Part shown: piece by piece, positions 23,869 through 32,083 of the stretch
Layout: the number at the start of each line of letters is the position of its first letter
How positions within the stretch are numbered: position 1 is the stretch's first letter
DNA from: Collinsella aerofaciens
GTDB lineage: Bacteria; Actinomycetota; Coriobacteriia; Coriobacteriales; Coriobacteriaceae
NCBI RefSeq assembly: GCF_028206795.1
Contig: NZ_JAQLFJ010000006.1
Span: 62,001-126,000, forward strand
DNA length: 64,000 bases
Direction of reading: 5' to 3'
Program-made: the position numbers and the translations under genes
Notes under the pieces: model-generated
Told to the model about the DNA's origin: nothing
The model's input: only the letters and a program-made list of their open reading frames with translations
Databases searched by the model: none

Positions 23869-26310
23869 GTGGCAGAGCGTCCGACATACAAGCTCAGGTT
23901 TCTCGATCCCAAAAAGCGCTTTCCGGCGATGCCCGAGCAGCCTGCGGGACGTTCATATGGCGTGGTCTGGAAACTCTTTGGCGAGGATCAGCATGAATCT
24001 TGCTATGTCGTCGAATTCGTTGGCAAAAGCCATGTGTCGCTTTTGGGCTATGTAAGCGTTTCGGGCGAGGTGTACAAGGTGGACCGCCCCGTTAGCGAGA
24101 CTCCGCTGCCCAACGATCCCGACATGGAACTGGTCCTTGACGAGTCGGACTCCGGTATTGGTGAGATTGTGGTTCGGGGAGCCAACGGCACAATGCGCGC
24201 GTGCGCGCGAACCGTCGGCTCTCCCGAAGGCCCCATGCGCGAGCAGTCCGACCACGAGACATGGAATTCGACCCGCTCCCTTCCTTACGGCGAGTTCATG
24301 GCATCGATGTTCCTGCGCTACGTGATATTCGCTGACTCCGAAAATGCCATTGCGAGCACGGCGGACGCCGGCGGACTCGACGAGGGTATGCAAAATGTTA
24401 TCGACAAGATCAAGCTCGTAAAGTTGCCCGAGCCGGTCGAGGTGTTTTTGGGCTTTAACACGGCACCGCTCCCTGATGCTATCGAGACGCTGCTTTACCG
24501 CGTTGACCATGCCGAGAATCCGAGCGGTATCGAGCGCTATGCCGCCGCCCTTATGAGTGAAATTGACTTGCCCCGCTTGCGCACCATCGCCGCTAAGTCC
24601 GAGATGAGCCTGGCTCGCATCGATCGCTCAAAGCTTTTCTATCTCAATTTTGATCGCAGCCTGCTGGACCAGGACGAGATTGACATGCTGCTTGCCATCG
24701 AGTGCCGTCTTAACCGTCTCTCCGGCATCCTTGAGCACATCGGGGCCGGATTGGTCCCTGCGGCATCCTCGCCGAGCCTTGAGGGCTGCGCGCTCTTTGA
24801 TGCGTGGCATATCGCCAAGACGACCAACGATGTTCCCCGACTGCTCGATACGGCCTCGAGCGATAACCCGTGGGGCAAACCGGGTACGGTGGCTTGCCAG
24901 CCGGGCGGTGAGTGGGATGTGCGTACCCGCTTCGCGCGTATTGTCGAGGCGCTTAACGTGGCCACGCGGCTCGACTATACCTATCGGGCAAACGTTGCCG
25001 AGGGGATCATGCTCGTTCGGTTTGGGCAGTCTGTCGTTGATGCTATGCCACAACGTGAATACGACGCTCAAGATGACGCCTGGCGCGAGTTGGACGAGGA
25101 CACGCGCGCGATCTGGGCCGCGGAGCACGATGCGCGCGTGGCGCTCACGCTTGCGGCAGCGTGTTTTGCCGCGGGCACCTGCATCACGCGCTGCTATGTG
25201 CAGATTGCTGCTCCCGACAGTGAGCAGGGCGAGTGCGTTGTCGCAACGTATTTCTTTGGGCGCGCGGCCTATCTGGCCGATTGCGTGCCTGTCGCCAAGG
25301 ATCTTGAGAGCATGGACATGGACGATATGCCGTGCAAGCGTGTGCTTGAGGCATATGAGTCAACCGCTCCGGAGACGATTGAACCTGCGGAGGTTCATGC
25401 TCGTCCGCGTGATGACCATCGCACGCTGCCGCCGGCGCTGCGCGATCTGCTGCTTGCCGATACGGCTGACGAGTTGGAGGTCATGGAAGAGGACGACGAC
25501 CCATACGTGGCCCGTGTTGTTGAATTGCGCGAGCAGGCAATAGTCGACCGTACAGGTGCTTTTGAAGGCTTTTCCCGTCTTGTCGAGGAGTTGGAGGCTA
25601 AGTGCGCCGTCGCCGAGCTTTTGGCGACAGGTCCGGTTCAAACGCAGTTTTGCGATAACCAGCTGGTGCGCATGGTGCTACCGGTGTTGGAAGAAGACCG
25701 CTCTGTGCGAATCCTTCGTGCGCCCGATGCGCTGTACTTTGCCCAGCACGAGATCTGCAGTTTTTACGCCGAGCAAGAGGACTTTGAACGAGCACTGCCC
25801 GAGGTGCGCCATCTTTACGATCTGGCGCGCTCGTCCATGCAGTCGCACTTTGCGCTCATCAACGTGCTCGCGCGTCTGGAGCGCTTTGACGAGATTATCG
25901 AGGTGGCGCGCCACGGCCTACGTATTGCCAGCGATCGTTCTGCAATCGGCTACCTGTTCTATCGCTTGGCGTTTGCCTATTGGAATTGCGATCAGCTCGA
26001 TCTGGCGCTGGCTTGTTACCGTCTGGTGCCGCGCGGCGAGGAGTCGGGCAGCAGCGCACTGGAAGAAATGCAGGGCCTTATGAACGAGATGGGCGTCAGC
26101 GAGCCTCCGACGTTCGAGGAAGCGGTCGAGACCATCCACAAGGCTGGACTCGAATTGCCGCCCGTGCCCGCGGTGACCAATCAGCTTGCGGATGCCGCCG
26201 TGCAGCTGGTCGATAACGGCTTCTTTTTCCTGGCGCGCGGCTGCATCTTCCAAATGTGGCGCACCATGGGTAACGACGAGCTCGGCTCCCTCAACCGCTC
26301 GCTGGGGTAG
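23869..26310 (+). CDS. Large protein of unknown function with TPR-like C-terminus
   Basis: 813-aa soluble, acidic protein starting at GTG 23869. I recognise no family for residues 1-560: there is a beta-rich N-terminal part (YGVVWKLFGED, YVVEFVGKSHVSLLGYVSV) and a mixed middle region. From about 600 the sequence becomes helical repeats typical of tetratricopeptide folds: ICSFYAEQEDFERALPEVRH, INVLARLERFDEIIEVARHG and YRLAFAYWNCDQLDLALACY. TPR domains mediate protein contacts, so a scaffold role is possible. It has no signal peptide or membrane helix. It lies between the tRNA-Arg cluster and tRNA-Ser, with no obvious operon partner. Confidence 0.72.
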   Translation: MAERPTYKLRFLDPKKRFPAMPEQPAGRSYGVVWKLFGEDQHESCYVVEFVGKSHVSLLGYVSVSGEVYKVDRPVSETPLPNDPDMELVLDESDSGIGEIVVRGANGTMRACARTVGSPEGPMREQSDHETWNSTRSLPYGEFMASMFLRYVIFADSENAIASTADAGGLDEGMQNVIDKIKLVKLPEPVEVFLGFNTAPLPDAIETLLYRVDHAENPSGIERYAAALMSEIDLPRLRTIAAKSEMSLARIDRSKLFYLNFDRSLLDQDEIDMLLAIECRLNRLSGILEHIGAGLVPAASSPSLEGCALFDAWHIAKTTNDVPRLLDTASSDNPWGKPGTVACQPGGEWDVRTRFARIVEALNVATRLDYTYRANVAEGIMLVRFGQSVVDAMPQREYDAQDDAWRELDEDTRAIWAAEHDARVALTLAAACFAAGTCITRCYVQIAAPDSEQGECVVATYFFGRAAYLADCVPVAKDLESMDMDDMPCKRVLEAYESTAPETIEPAEVHARPRDDHRTLPPALRDLLLADTADELEVMEEDDDPYVARVVELREQAIVDRTGAFEGFSRLVEELEAKCAVAELLATGPVQTQFCDNQLVRMVLPVLEEDRSVRILRAPDALYFAQHEICSFYAEQEDFERALPEVRHLYDLARSSMQSHFALINVLARLERFDEIIEVARHGLRIASDRSAIGYLFYRLAFAYWNCDQLDLALACYRLVPRGEESGSSALEEMQGLMNEMGVSEPPTFEEAVETIHKAGLELPPVPAVTNQLADAAVQLVDNGFFFLARGCIFQMWRTMGNDELGSLNRSLG

Positions 26311-26402
26311 GCGAAGCTTTCAAGAAGGAAAGGCTGCTAGGCAATTAGAAAATTTCCTCTTGCCCATCCTTGGCTGTTTGGTTACTATAGAACGGCTGTT
26401 AC

Positions 26403-26493
26403 GGAGAGCTGACCGAGAGGCCGAAGGTGCTCGCCTGCTAAGCGAGTATGCCCCAAAAGGGCATCTGGGGTTCGAATCCCCAGCTCTCCGCCA
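26403..26493 (+). tRNA. tRNA-Ser (GCT)
   Basis: Class II cloverleaf: acceptor GGAGAGC/GCTCTCC, anticodon stem CTCGC/GCGAG with loop CTGCTAA (GCT), variable arm TGCCCC-AAAA-GGGCA, T-loop TTCGAAT, discriminator G, encoded CCA. Confidence 0.96.
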
Positions 26494-26750
26494 GTACGAA
26501 TTTGAAGAAGGGTCCCATTTGGGGCCCTTTTTATTATCAAGAATGGCGGCTGGGGATTCGAACCCGAGAGGGCACGGGCTACAAACGCGAAAGCGTTTGT
26601 AGCCCGTGGGCGAAAAGCCGCCAGGCTTTGAAGCCGGAGGGCATGCGCAGCATGCCCGGACATCCCCAGCTCTCCGCCAGTACGAATTTGAAGAAGGGTC
26701 CCATTTGGGGCCCTTTTTATTATCAAGAATGGCGGCTGGGGATTCGAACC
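26476..26750 (+). repeat. tRNA-linked structured unit after tRNA-Ser
   Basis: An 89-bp segment from the T-loop through the terminator and inverted T-arm (26476-26564) is repeated exactly at 26662-26750, 186 bases later. Folding is the clearest of the family: outer GGCGG (26545-26549) with CCGCC (26674-26678); closing stem CTGGGGAT (26550-26557) with ATCCCCAG (26662-26669); P2 CCC-GAGA-GGG (26563-26572); P3 a perfect 16-bp stem (26573-26588 with 26593-26608) capped by GAAA; P4 GGCT-TTGA-AGCC (26624-26635); P5 GGGCATGC-GCA-GCATGCCC (26639-26657). The second copy again ends inside the inverted T-arm, then meets the terminator of the next gene. Confidence 0.9.
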
Positions 26751-26752
26751 TC

Positions 26753-26781
26753 AAAAAAAGAGGCATCCTTTCGGACGCCTC
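26753..26781 (-). terminator. Terminator of the D,D-carboxypeptidase gene
   Basis: On the minus strand GAGGCGTCC pairs with GGATGCCTC around a short loop and is followed by seven T. It directly abuts the tRNA-Ser unit. Confidence 0.85.
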
Positions 26782-26809
26782 CCTTCAGTGGGCTTATTAT
26801 TCTTGCGCA

Positions 26810-28150
26810 CTACACCTCGGGCGCCTTGGCGACGGTCTCGCTTTCTGCCGTGAGTGGGCGGTTGTCGATGCGGCGGCCCAGGCGGTCGAGCTTCACAAGG
26901 AGCCACTCAATGGGATTCGGCCCTGCGCCTTCCTCGTCAGCAACCAGGTCCATGACGGCGATCTTGGTGCCGTCTTGCTTGAGCGTAACGCTGCCCACCT
27001 TGTCGCCCACATGCACCGTGCCCGAAAGATCGTCGTAGCTAACCTTTTCGGTCACCTCGCCGGCAAGGGAAAACACGGTCGCTTGCGCCGTGGGGTCGGC
27101 GAGCGTGGCGTCGATCGTCTTGTCCGTCCAATCTGTCTGGCTAATGCGTGCCATAAGCGGGTTGTCGTTGGCGGTCTTTTCCTGCGTGTTGGCGATCGCG
27201 ACCGTCACCTTGTGACCGTAGTACCAATTGGCAAGGGTTGCGGTATCGGTAAAGCGCTGGTCGGTGGTAGTGGAGTTCAAAACGACGGTGTAGATCTCGT
27301 CGCCATCGCGGTTGTAGGCACTCGTAAAGCAATAGCCTGCATCGTCGGTGGTGCCGGTCTTGCCACCGATGTTGCCATCTTGGCCCAGCAAATAGTTATG
27401 CGTGTCCATGGAATGCGAATGGTCGGTGCCGTTGGCGCCCGTGACCTCGATCCAGGAATCCTCGCTCGCTACGACCTCGCGGATCGTGTCGTTTTTCATG
27501 GCCTCCTGCATCATCAGCGCTACGTCATGTGCGGTTGAGTGCATATCGCCAGCCCACTCATCAAAGTCCAGACCATGCGGGTTTTCAAAAAGCGTACCGG
27601 TACAGCCGAGCTTCTTAGCGCGCTCGTTCATGGCCTTCACAAATGTGGCCTCGGCGTCTTTGGTCTTAGGGTCGATCTTCTTGCCCACATATTCGGCGAG
27701 CACGATGGCGGCGTCGTTGCCCGAGGGAATCATCAGGCCGCGCAGCGCCTGCTCCACGGTAAGCTTGTCGCCTTCGAGCAAGCCGGCGGTCGAATTGCCC
27801 ACGGTGGCTGCGGCGTTGCTCACCGTGACCTTCTCGTCCATCTTGCAATTCTCGACGGTTAGGATTGCGGTCATGACCTTGGTGATCGAGGCGATTTTGA
27901 CCTGCTCATCGGCGCCGCGCCCATAGTAGACGGTGCCGTCTTTGCCCATGACGAGGGCATTGGTCGCATCGATATCGGGCAGGTTTTCGGCCGTGATGCC
28001 GCGCGCATCGGCGGTTTTGCCGCAAACATTGTCGGTCGTGAGCACTTGGGCGCCGGCGACGGTGGGCGCGCCAGCGGCAAGAGCGATAGCGCAGACAAAG
28101 CCGGCGGCAAGCTGGGCTGAGCGCTTTGCAAAAGAGGTGAGGGACTTCAC
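26810..28150 (-). CDS. Serine-type D-alanyl-D-alanine carboxypeptidase (PBP5/DacF-like)
   Basis: Exported penicillin-binding protein that trims the terminal D-Ala of peptidoglycan stem peptides. Active-site motifs are all present: SITK (SxxK), PSGNDAA (SxN) and GGKTGTT (KTG). A C-terminal beta domain (VTEKVSYDDLSGTVHVGD) and a closing amphipathic region follow. I favour the GTG at 28150 as start (446 aa), because it begins a normal signal peptide (KRSAQLAAGFVCAIALAAGAP) and because TATACT, a likely -10, lies at 28190-28195 upstream; longer readings would run through that promoter. It is divergent from the VanRS-like pair. Confidence 0.88.
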   Translation of the reverse strand: MKSLTSFAKRSAQLAAGFVCAIALAAGAPTVAGAQVLTTDNVCGKTADARGITAENLPDIDATNALVMGKDGTVYYGRGADEQVKIASITKVMTAILTVENCKMDEKVTVSNAAATVGNSTAGLLEGDKLTVEQALRGLMIPSGNDAAIVLAEYVGKKIDPKTKDAEATFVKAMNERAKKLGCTGTLFENPHGLDFDEWAGDMHSTAHDVALMMQEAMKNDTIREVVASEDSWIEVTGANGTDHSHSMDTHNYLLGQDGNIGGKTGTTDDAGYCFTSAYNRDGDEIYTVVLNSTTTDQRFTDTATLANWYYGHKVTVAIANTQEKTANDNPLMARISQTDWTDKTIDATLADPTAQATVFSLAGEVTEKVSYDDLSGTVHVGDKVGSVTLKQDGTKIAVMDLVADEEGAGPNPIEWLLVKLDRLGRRIDNRPLTAESETVAKAPEV

Positions 28151-28347
28151 AGATTTCGCTTTCGACGGGATGGTCTCTTCTGGAACTAGAGTATATCGTT
28201 TGCCGGCGTCGGCGATCATCGCGTGCGTGTGTGGCCCACATCCGCGCCCGAACGGGCACAAGGGTGCTTAAGGTCGACTTAATCACCCACGCTTGTTGTG
28301 TGTGGCGTGCGTCGCCTCGGGCATAATGGAGCGCGAGAGGAGCACGC

Positions 28348-29043
28348 ATGAACGAGCACATTTTGGTAGTTGATGACGAGAAGGCCATCGCCGACTTGGT
28401 TGGTATCTACCTTACAAAAGAGGGCTTTGATGTCCAGATTGCCTATAGCGGGGCCGATGCTGCCAAGGCAATCTTGGAGCAGGAGTTCGATTTGGCGCTG
28501 CTGGATGTCATGCTGCCCGATATCGATGGATTTGAGCTGCTGCGTACGATCCGTTCCAGCCATACCTATCCTGTGATCATGCTGACGGCGCGCGATGCCC
28601 AGCAAGACAAGATCGAGGGCCTTTCGCTTGGTGCGGACGATTACGTGGTTAAGCCGTTCCGCCCGCTGGAGCTCATCGCGCGTGTGCACGCTCAGCTTCG
28701 CCGCTACACCAGCTACGGTAGCCGTGCGCAGGCGGCCGAGTCGCCGACCATTCAGCTCGACGGCTTGGAGATCAACCGCGATGCTCGTTCCGTAACGGTG
28801 GACGGTTCACCGGTACGCCTCACACCCACCGAGTATTCAATCTTGCTGTATCTGGTCGAGCATCGCGGCAGCGTGGTGGCCGTGGAGGACCTGTTCCGCG
28901 CGGTATGGAACGAGGACTTTATGCCCGGCTCCAACAATACGGTGATGGTGCACATTCGCCACTTGCGCGAAAAGATCGGCGACGACGCACAAAAGCCGCG
29001 CTTTATCAAAAACGTCTGGGGCGTCGGCTACATCATCGAATAA
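28348..29043 (+). CDS. VanR-like response regulator (OmpR family)
   Basis: DNA-binding response regulator, 231 aa. The receiver has the acidic pair in VVDDE, the phospho-acceptor Asp in LALLDVMLPDIDGFELL (near residue 53) and Lys in VVKPFRPLELIAR. The C-terminal winged helix (VRLTPTEYSILLYLVEH, VMVHIRHLREKIG, VWGVGYII) is complete. Resemblance is greatest to VanR of the vancomycin-resistance systems. GAGAGGAG precedes the ATG. The sensor gene follows by 26 bases. The divergent carboxypeptidase gene is a candidate target; that is inference. Confidence 0.9.
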   Translation: MNEHILVVDDEKAIADLVGIYLTKEGFDVQIAYSGADAAKAILEQEFDLALLDVMLPDIDGFELLRTIRSSHTYPVIMLTARDAQQDKIEGLSLGADDYVVKPFRPLELIARVHAQLRRYTSYGSRAQAAESPTIQLDGLEINRDARSVTVDGSPVRLTPTEYSILLYLVEHRGSVVAVEDLFRAVWNEDFMPGSNNTVMVHIRHLREKIGDDAQKPRFIKNVWGVGYIIE

Positions 29044-29069
29044 CGCTTTTCGCTTGTGAGGATCTTGAT

Positions 29070-30308
29070 ATGACAAAAGACGATAGGCAAGCGTTCGAGG
29101 TGCCCGATCGACTCATTGAATACGTGAGGTCAGTCGTCGACAACCGCGCGCTTGCAACGGTGCTGCTCTTTTTGCTGAGCCTGCTGCTGATTGGCATCGA
29201 TAACATCGCTGGAATCTTGGCGGTGCTGCTTGTTGGCTTTTTGCTGATCGATCGATTTGAGATCGTGTGCCGCTGCGTGGTGATTGGCGGCGCCGCGTGG
29301 GCCATGACGTTGGCGATTGGCGCCATGGCGCTCGGCGGCATCGAAGGGCCGGTGTTGTTCGATGCCGGCTTTGTATTCAACATGCTTGGCTTTGTGCTGG
29401 CGCTTGCCGCGTGCGTGCTGTTCTTGTGCGGCCGCGCCCTGTGCTACCAGGGCTACGAGCAGGGCGAGCAGCATGCCGATTGTGTGCTGGCTGCTCGTAT
29501 TCAAGATCGCCTGATCGATCACCCCGACACCTGGGACAACATCGACGGCGACTTCTTGGAGGTCGAGGGCGCCCTTAACCGCGTGCGTGACCGTGAGCGC
29601 AAGGTGCAACAGGCCTTGCGTGACGAATCTCATCGCAAGGACGATCTGGTCACGTACTTGGCACATGACCTACGCACCCCGCTTGCCAGTGTGGTGGGCT
29701 ATCTTTCGCTGCTGCAAGAGGCTCCCGAGCTGCCGGTTGAGCAACGTGCGCACTTTACGGGCGTGGCTCTCGACAAAGCGCACCGGCTCGATGCGCTCAT
29801 CGAAGAGTTCTTCGATATCACGCGCTTTGACTTCCACGATATCGTGCTCACGCGCGGCTATGTTGATCTGGGGTTGCTGCTGGCTCAGGTGGCTGACGAG
29901 TTCTATCCCATCCTCAACGAGCAGCATAAGGAAGCCCAAGTTGATATTCGCGAGGACCTGACGGTGCTCGTGGATGGCGACAAGATGGCTCGCGTGTTCA
30001 ACAACATCATGAAAAACGCTATTGCCTATAGCTATGAGGGCTCGACCATCACGATCGAGGCCAGACGCCGGGACGGCGGTGGCGTGCGCGTGCGCTTTAT
30101 CAATCAGGGCGATCCCATCCCTGAGGCAAAGCTCAAGGTGATCTTTGAGAAGTTCTATCGCCTGGATGCGGCGCGTGCGACCAATCGCGGCGGCGCTGGA
30201 CTGGGGCTTGCCATCGCCAAGGAGATCGTATGCGCGCACGGCGGTACCGTTGCATGTGAATCGACGCCCGAACACACGATATTCACCATCGAGCTGCCCG
30301 CCGCATAG
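29070..30308 (+). CDS. VanS-like sensor histidine kinase
   Basis: 412-aa membrane kinase starting at ATG 29070. Four hydrophobic segments occupy residues 25-125, then the H-box YLAHDLRTPLASVVGYLSLL (His near 199) and the region EEFFDITRFD, ARVFNNIMKNAIAYS (N box), FEKFYRLDAARATNRGG and GLGLAIAKEIVCAHGG (G boxes). These segments are very close to VanS from vancomycin-resistant enterococci. The sensor part differs, with four rather than two membrane segments. No vanH, vanA/B or vanX gene lies nearby, so it should not be read as a resistance operon. Confidence 0.9.
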   Translation: MTKDDRQAFEVPDRLIEYVRSVVDNRALATVLLFLLSLLLIGIDNIAGILAVLLVGFLLIDRFEIVCRCVVIGGAAWAMTLAIGAMALGGIEGPVLFDAGFVFNMLGFVLALAACVLFLCGRALCYQGYEQGEQHADCVLAARIQDRLIDHPDTWDNIDGDFLEVEGALNRVRDRERKVQQALRDESHRKDDLVTYLAHDLRTPLASVVGYLSLLQEAPELPVEQRAHFTGVALDKAHRLDALIEEFFDITRFDFHDIVLTRGYVDLGLLLAQVADEFYPILNEQHKEAQVDIREDLTVLVDGDKMARVFNNIMKNAIAYSYEGSTITIEARRRDGGGVRVRFINQGDPIPEAKLKVIFEKFYRLDAARATNRGGAGLGLAIAKEIVCAHGGTVACESTPEHTIFTIELPAA

Positions 30309-30411
30309 CCAGTGTGCCCTTACAAACACTTGACAATGCGCTCACGTGCATATGAGCCGCGATTCCTACTATCGATACTGCTGAATTGATATCGATGTGG
30401 AGGTATGCGGT

Positions 30412-31287
30412 ATGACGGCTGCTGCGGCTGTGGAGCCCACGGAGCTTGAAGAACTCATGAAAGCGCAGGCCGAGGCCGCGCGCGAGCGCGAGGTTGGGGA
30501 TGCGACTCGCCCCACGGCAGAGGATCTTGCCGCCTCGCCGACGCGTATCGATGTCGAGGGCCTCGACCTGTTCTATGGCGACCACCATGCGCTCAAGGAC
30601 GTGAATATCAAGATCCGCGACAAGCAGATCACCTCGTTCATCGGGCCTTCGGGCTGCGGAAAGTCCACGTTGCTGCGCTGCTTTAACCGCATGAACGACG
30701 GCATCAAGGATTGCCGCATCGAGGGCAAGATTGCGCTCGATGGTCAAGATATCCTGGGCGACTACGACATCTGCCGCCTTCGCCAGCGCGTGGGCATGGT
30801 GTTCCAGCGCCCCAACCCGTTTCCCATGAGCATCTACGACAACGTCGCGTATGGTCCGCGCGGTATGGGTGTGCGCGATCGCGCTGCGCTGGATGAGCTG
30901 GTCGAGGACTCCCTTCGTCGCGCTGCGCTATGGGATGAGGTCAAGGACAAGCTCAAAGAGTCGGGTCTGGGTCTTTCGGGCGGCCAGCAGCAGCGTCTGT
31001 GCATCGCCCGCGCACTTGCCGTGCAGCCCGACATTCTGCTGATGGACGAGCCGACCTCGGCACTCGACCCTGTGTCGACGCTGGTGGTGGAGCAGCTGGC
31101 CTGCGAGCTCAAAGAGACCTGCACGCTCGTGGTCGTTACGCACAATATGCAGCAGGCGGCGCGTATCTCCGATTCGGTCGCATTCTTTTTGCTGGGTGAG
31201 CTGGTGGAGCACGCGCCCACCGCGCAACTCTTCAAGAATCCGACCGATCCGCGCACGGCGGATTATTTGACGGGGCGTTTTGGCTGA
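30412..31287 (+). CDS. pstB: Phosphate ABC transporter ATP-binding protein PstB
   Basis: ATPase of the high-affinity phosphate importer, acting at the inner face of the membrane. GGAGG eight bases upstream sets the ATG at 30412 (291 aa). Motifs: [18 protein letters not shown] (Walker A plus the PstB-typical RCFNRMND), [18 protein letters not shown] (Q loop), [18 protein letters not shown] (signature) and [13 protein letters not shown] (Walker B). An unusual N-terminal extension of about 45 residues rich in Ala/Glu precedes the domain. The permease and binding-protein genes are not adjacent. A TTGACA hexamer lies at 30330-30335. Confidence 0.94.
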   Translation: MTAAAAVEPTELEELMKAQAEAAREREVGDATRPTAEDLAASPTRIDVEGLDLFYGDHHALKDVNIKIRDKQITSFIGPSGCGKSTLLRCFNRMNDGIKDCRIEGKIALDGQDILGDYDICRLRQRVGMVFQRPNPFPMSIYDNVAYGPRGMGVRDRAALDELVEDSLRRAALWDEVKDKLKESGLGLSGGQQQRLCIARALAVQPDILLMDEPTSALDPVSTLVVEQLACELKETCTLVVVTHNMQQAARISDSVAFFLLGELVEHAPTAQLFKNPTDPRTADYLTGRFG

Positions 31288-31351
31288 TACCATCTAGTGA
31301 AGGTACCTTTAGGGTTAAGATGCGGTCATGCCGGCCGCAAAGGGGTTCAAC

Positions 31352-32080
31352 ATGATCTATTACGTCGAGGACGATGACAACATCAGGGATCTGACGGTCT
31401 ACGCGCTGCGCAAGCAGGGAATCGAGGCCGAGGGCTTTTCGTGCGATGGCGAGTTTAAGGCCGCCGTGGCGCGACGGGTACCCGATGCTGTCCTGCTCGA
31501 CATCATGCTGCCCGATACCGATGGCTTGGCGATTATGCGTCGCCTGCGTGCCGACCGTCTGACGGCGACGGTGCCCATCATGATGCTTACCGCCAAGGAC
31601 ACCGAGCTCGACAAGGTGATGGCGCTCGATGGCGGTGCCGACGATTACCTGACTAAGCCGTTTTCGCTCATGGAGCTCGCCAGTCGCTGCCGCGCACTGT
31701 TGCGTCGCGGCGGTATGGTCAAACAGGCAAGCGATGTGCTCAGCGTGGGCGACATTGTGCTCTCGCCCAGCCATCGCGAGGTGACCGTTGCCGGCGAGTC
31801 GCTTAAGCTCACCCTGCGCGAGTTCGACCTGCTCGAGTACCTCATGCGCAAGCCCGGCGTGGTCTTTACCCGCGAGTCGTTGCTGCAGAGCGTGTGGGGC
31901 TGGGACTTCGACGGCGGTTCGCGCACCGTTGACGTGCACGTGCAGACGCTTCGCCAAAAACTGGGCGAGCATGCCGGCGCCATCGAGACCGTGCGCGGCG
32001 TGGGCTACCGCTTGGCCGAGCCTTCTGCCGGTGATGGTGCCGAAGGTGACGACACCGCGGCCACCGCATCGGAGGAGTAA
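31352..32080 (+). CDS. PhoB-like response regulator (OmpR family)
   Basis: 242-aa response regulator. The ATG at 31352 is preferred over the one at 31328 because AAAGGGG lies seven bases before it and the protein then begins MIYYVEDDDNIRD. The receiver contains the phospho-acceptor in AVLLDIMLPDTDG and Lys in YLTKPFSLMEL; the winged helix ends SRTVDVHVQTLRQKLG and RGVGYRL. Position after pstB and before a PhoR-like kinase suggests phosphate control, as for PhoB or PhoP. The C-terminal 15 residues are a disordered Asp/Ala-rich tail. Confidence 0.9.
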   Translation: MIYYVEDDDNIRDLTVYALRKQGIEAEGFSCDGEFKAAVARRVPDAVLLDIMLPDTDGLAIMRRLRADRLTATVPIMMLTAKDTELDKVMALDGGADDYLTKPFSLMELASRCRALLRRGGMVKQASDVLSVGDIVLSPSHREVTVAGESLKLTLREFDLLEYLMRKPGVVFTRESLLQSVWGWDFDGGSRTVDVHVQTLRQKLGEHAGAIETVRGVGYRLAEPSAGDGAEGDDTAATASEE

Positions 32081-32083
32081 CCC

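Noticed and set aside
28905..29069. Longer start for the VanS-like kinase
   Set aside because: The frame is open upstream, but it runs through the regulator gene in another frame; the ATG at 29070 has GAGG upstream and a normal N-terminus.
28348..30308. Vancomycin-resistance operon
   Set aside because: Only regulator and sensor resemble Van proteins; no vanH, vanA/B ligase or vanX gene is present in the window.
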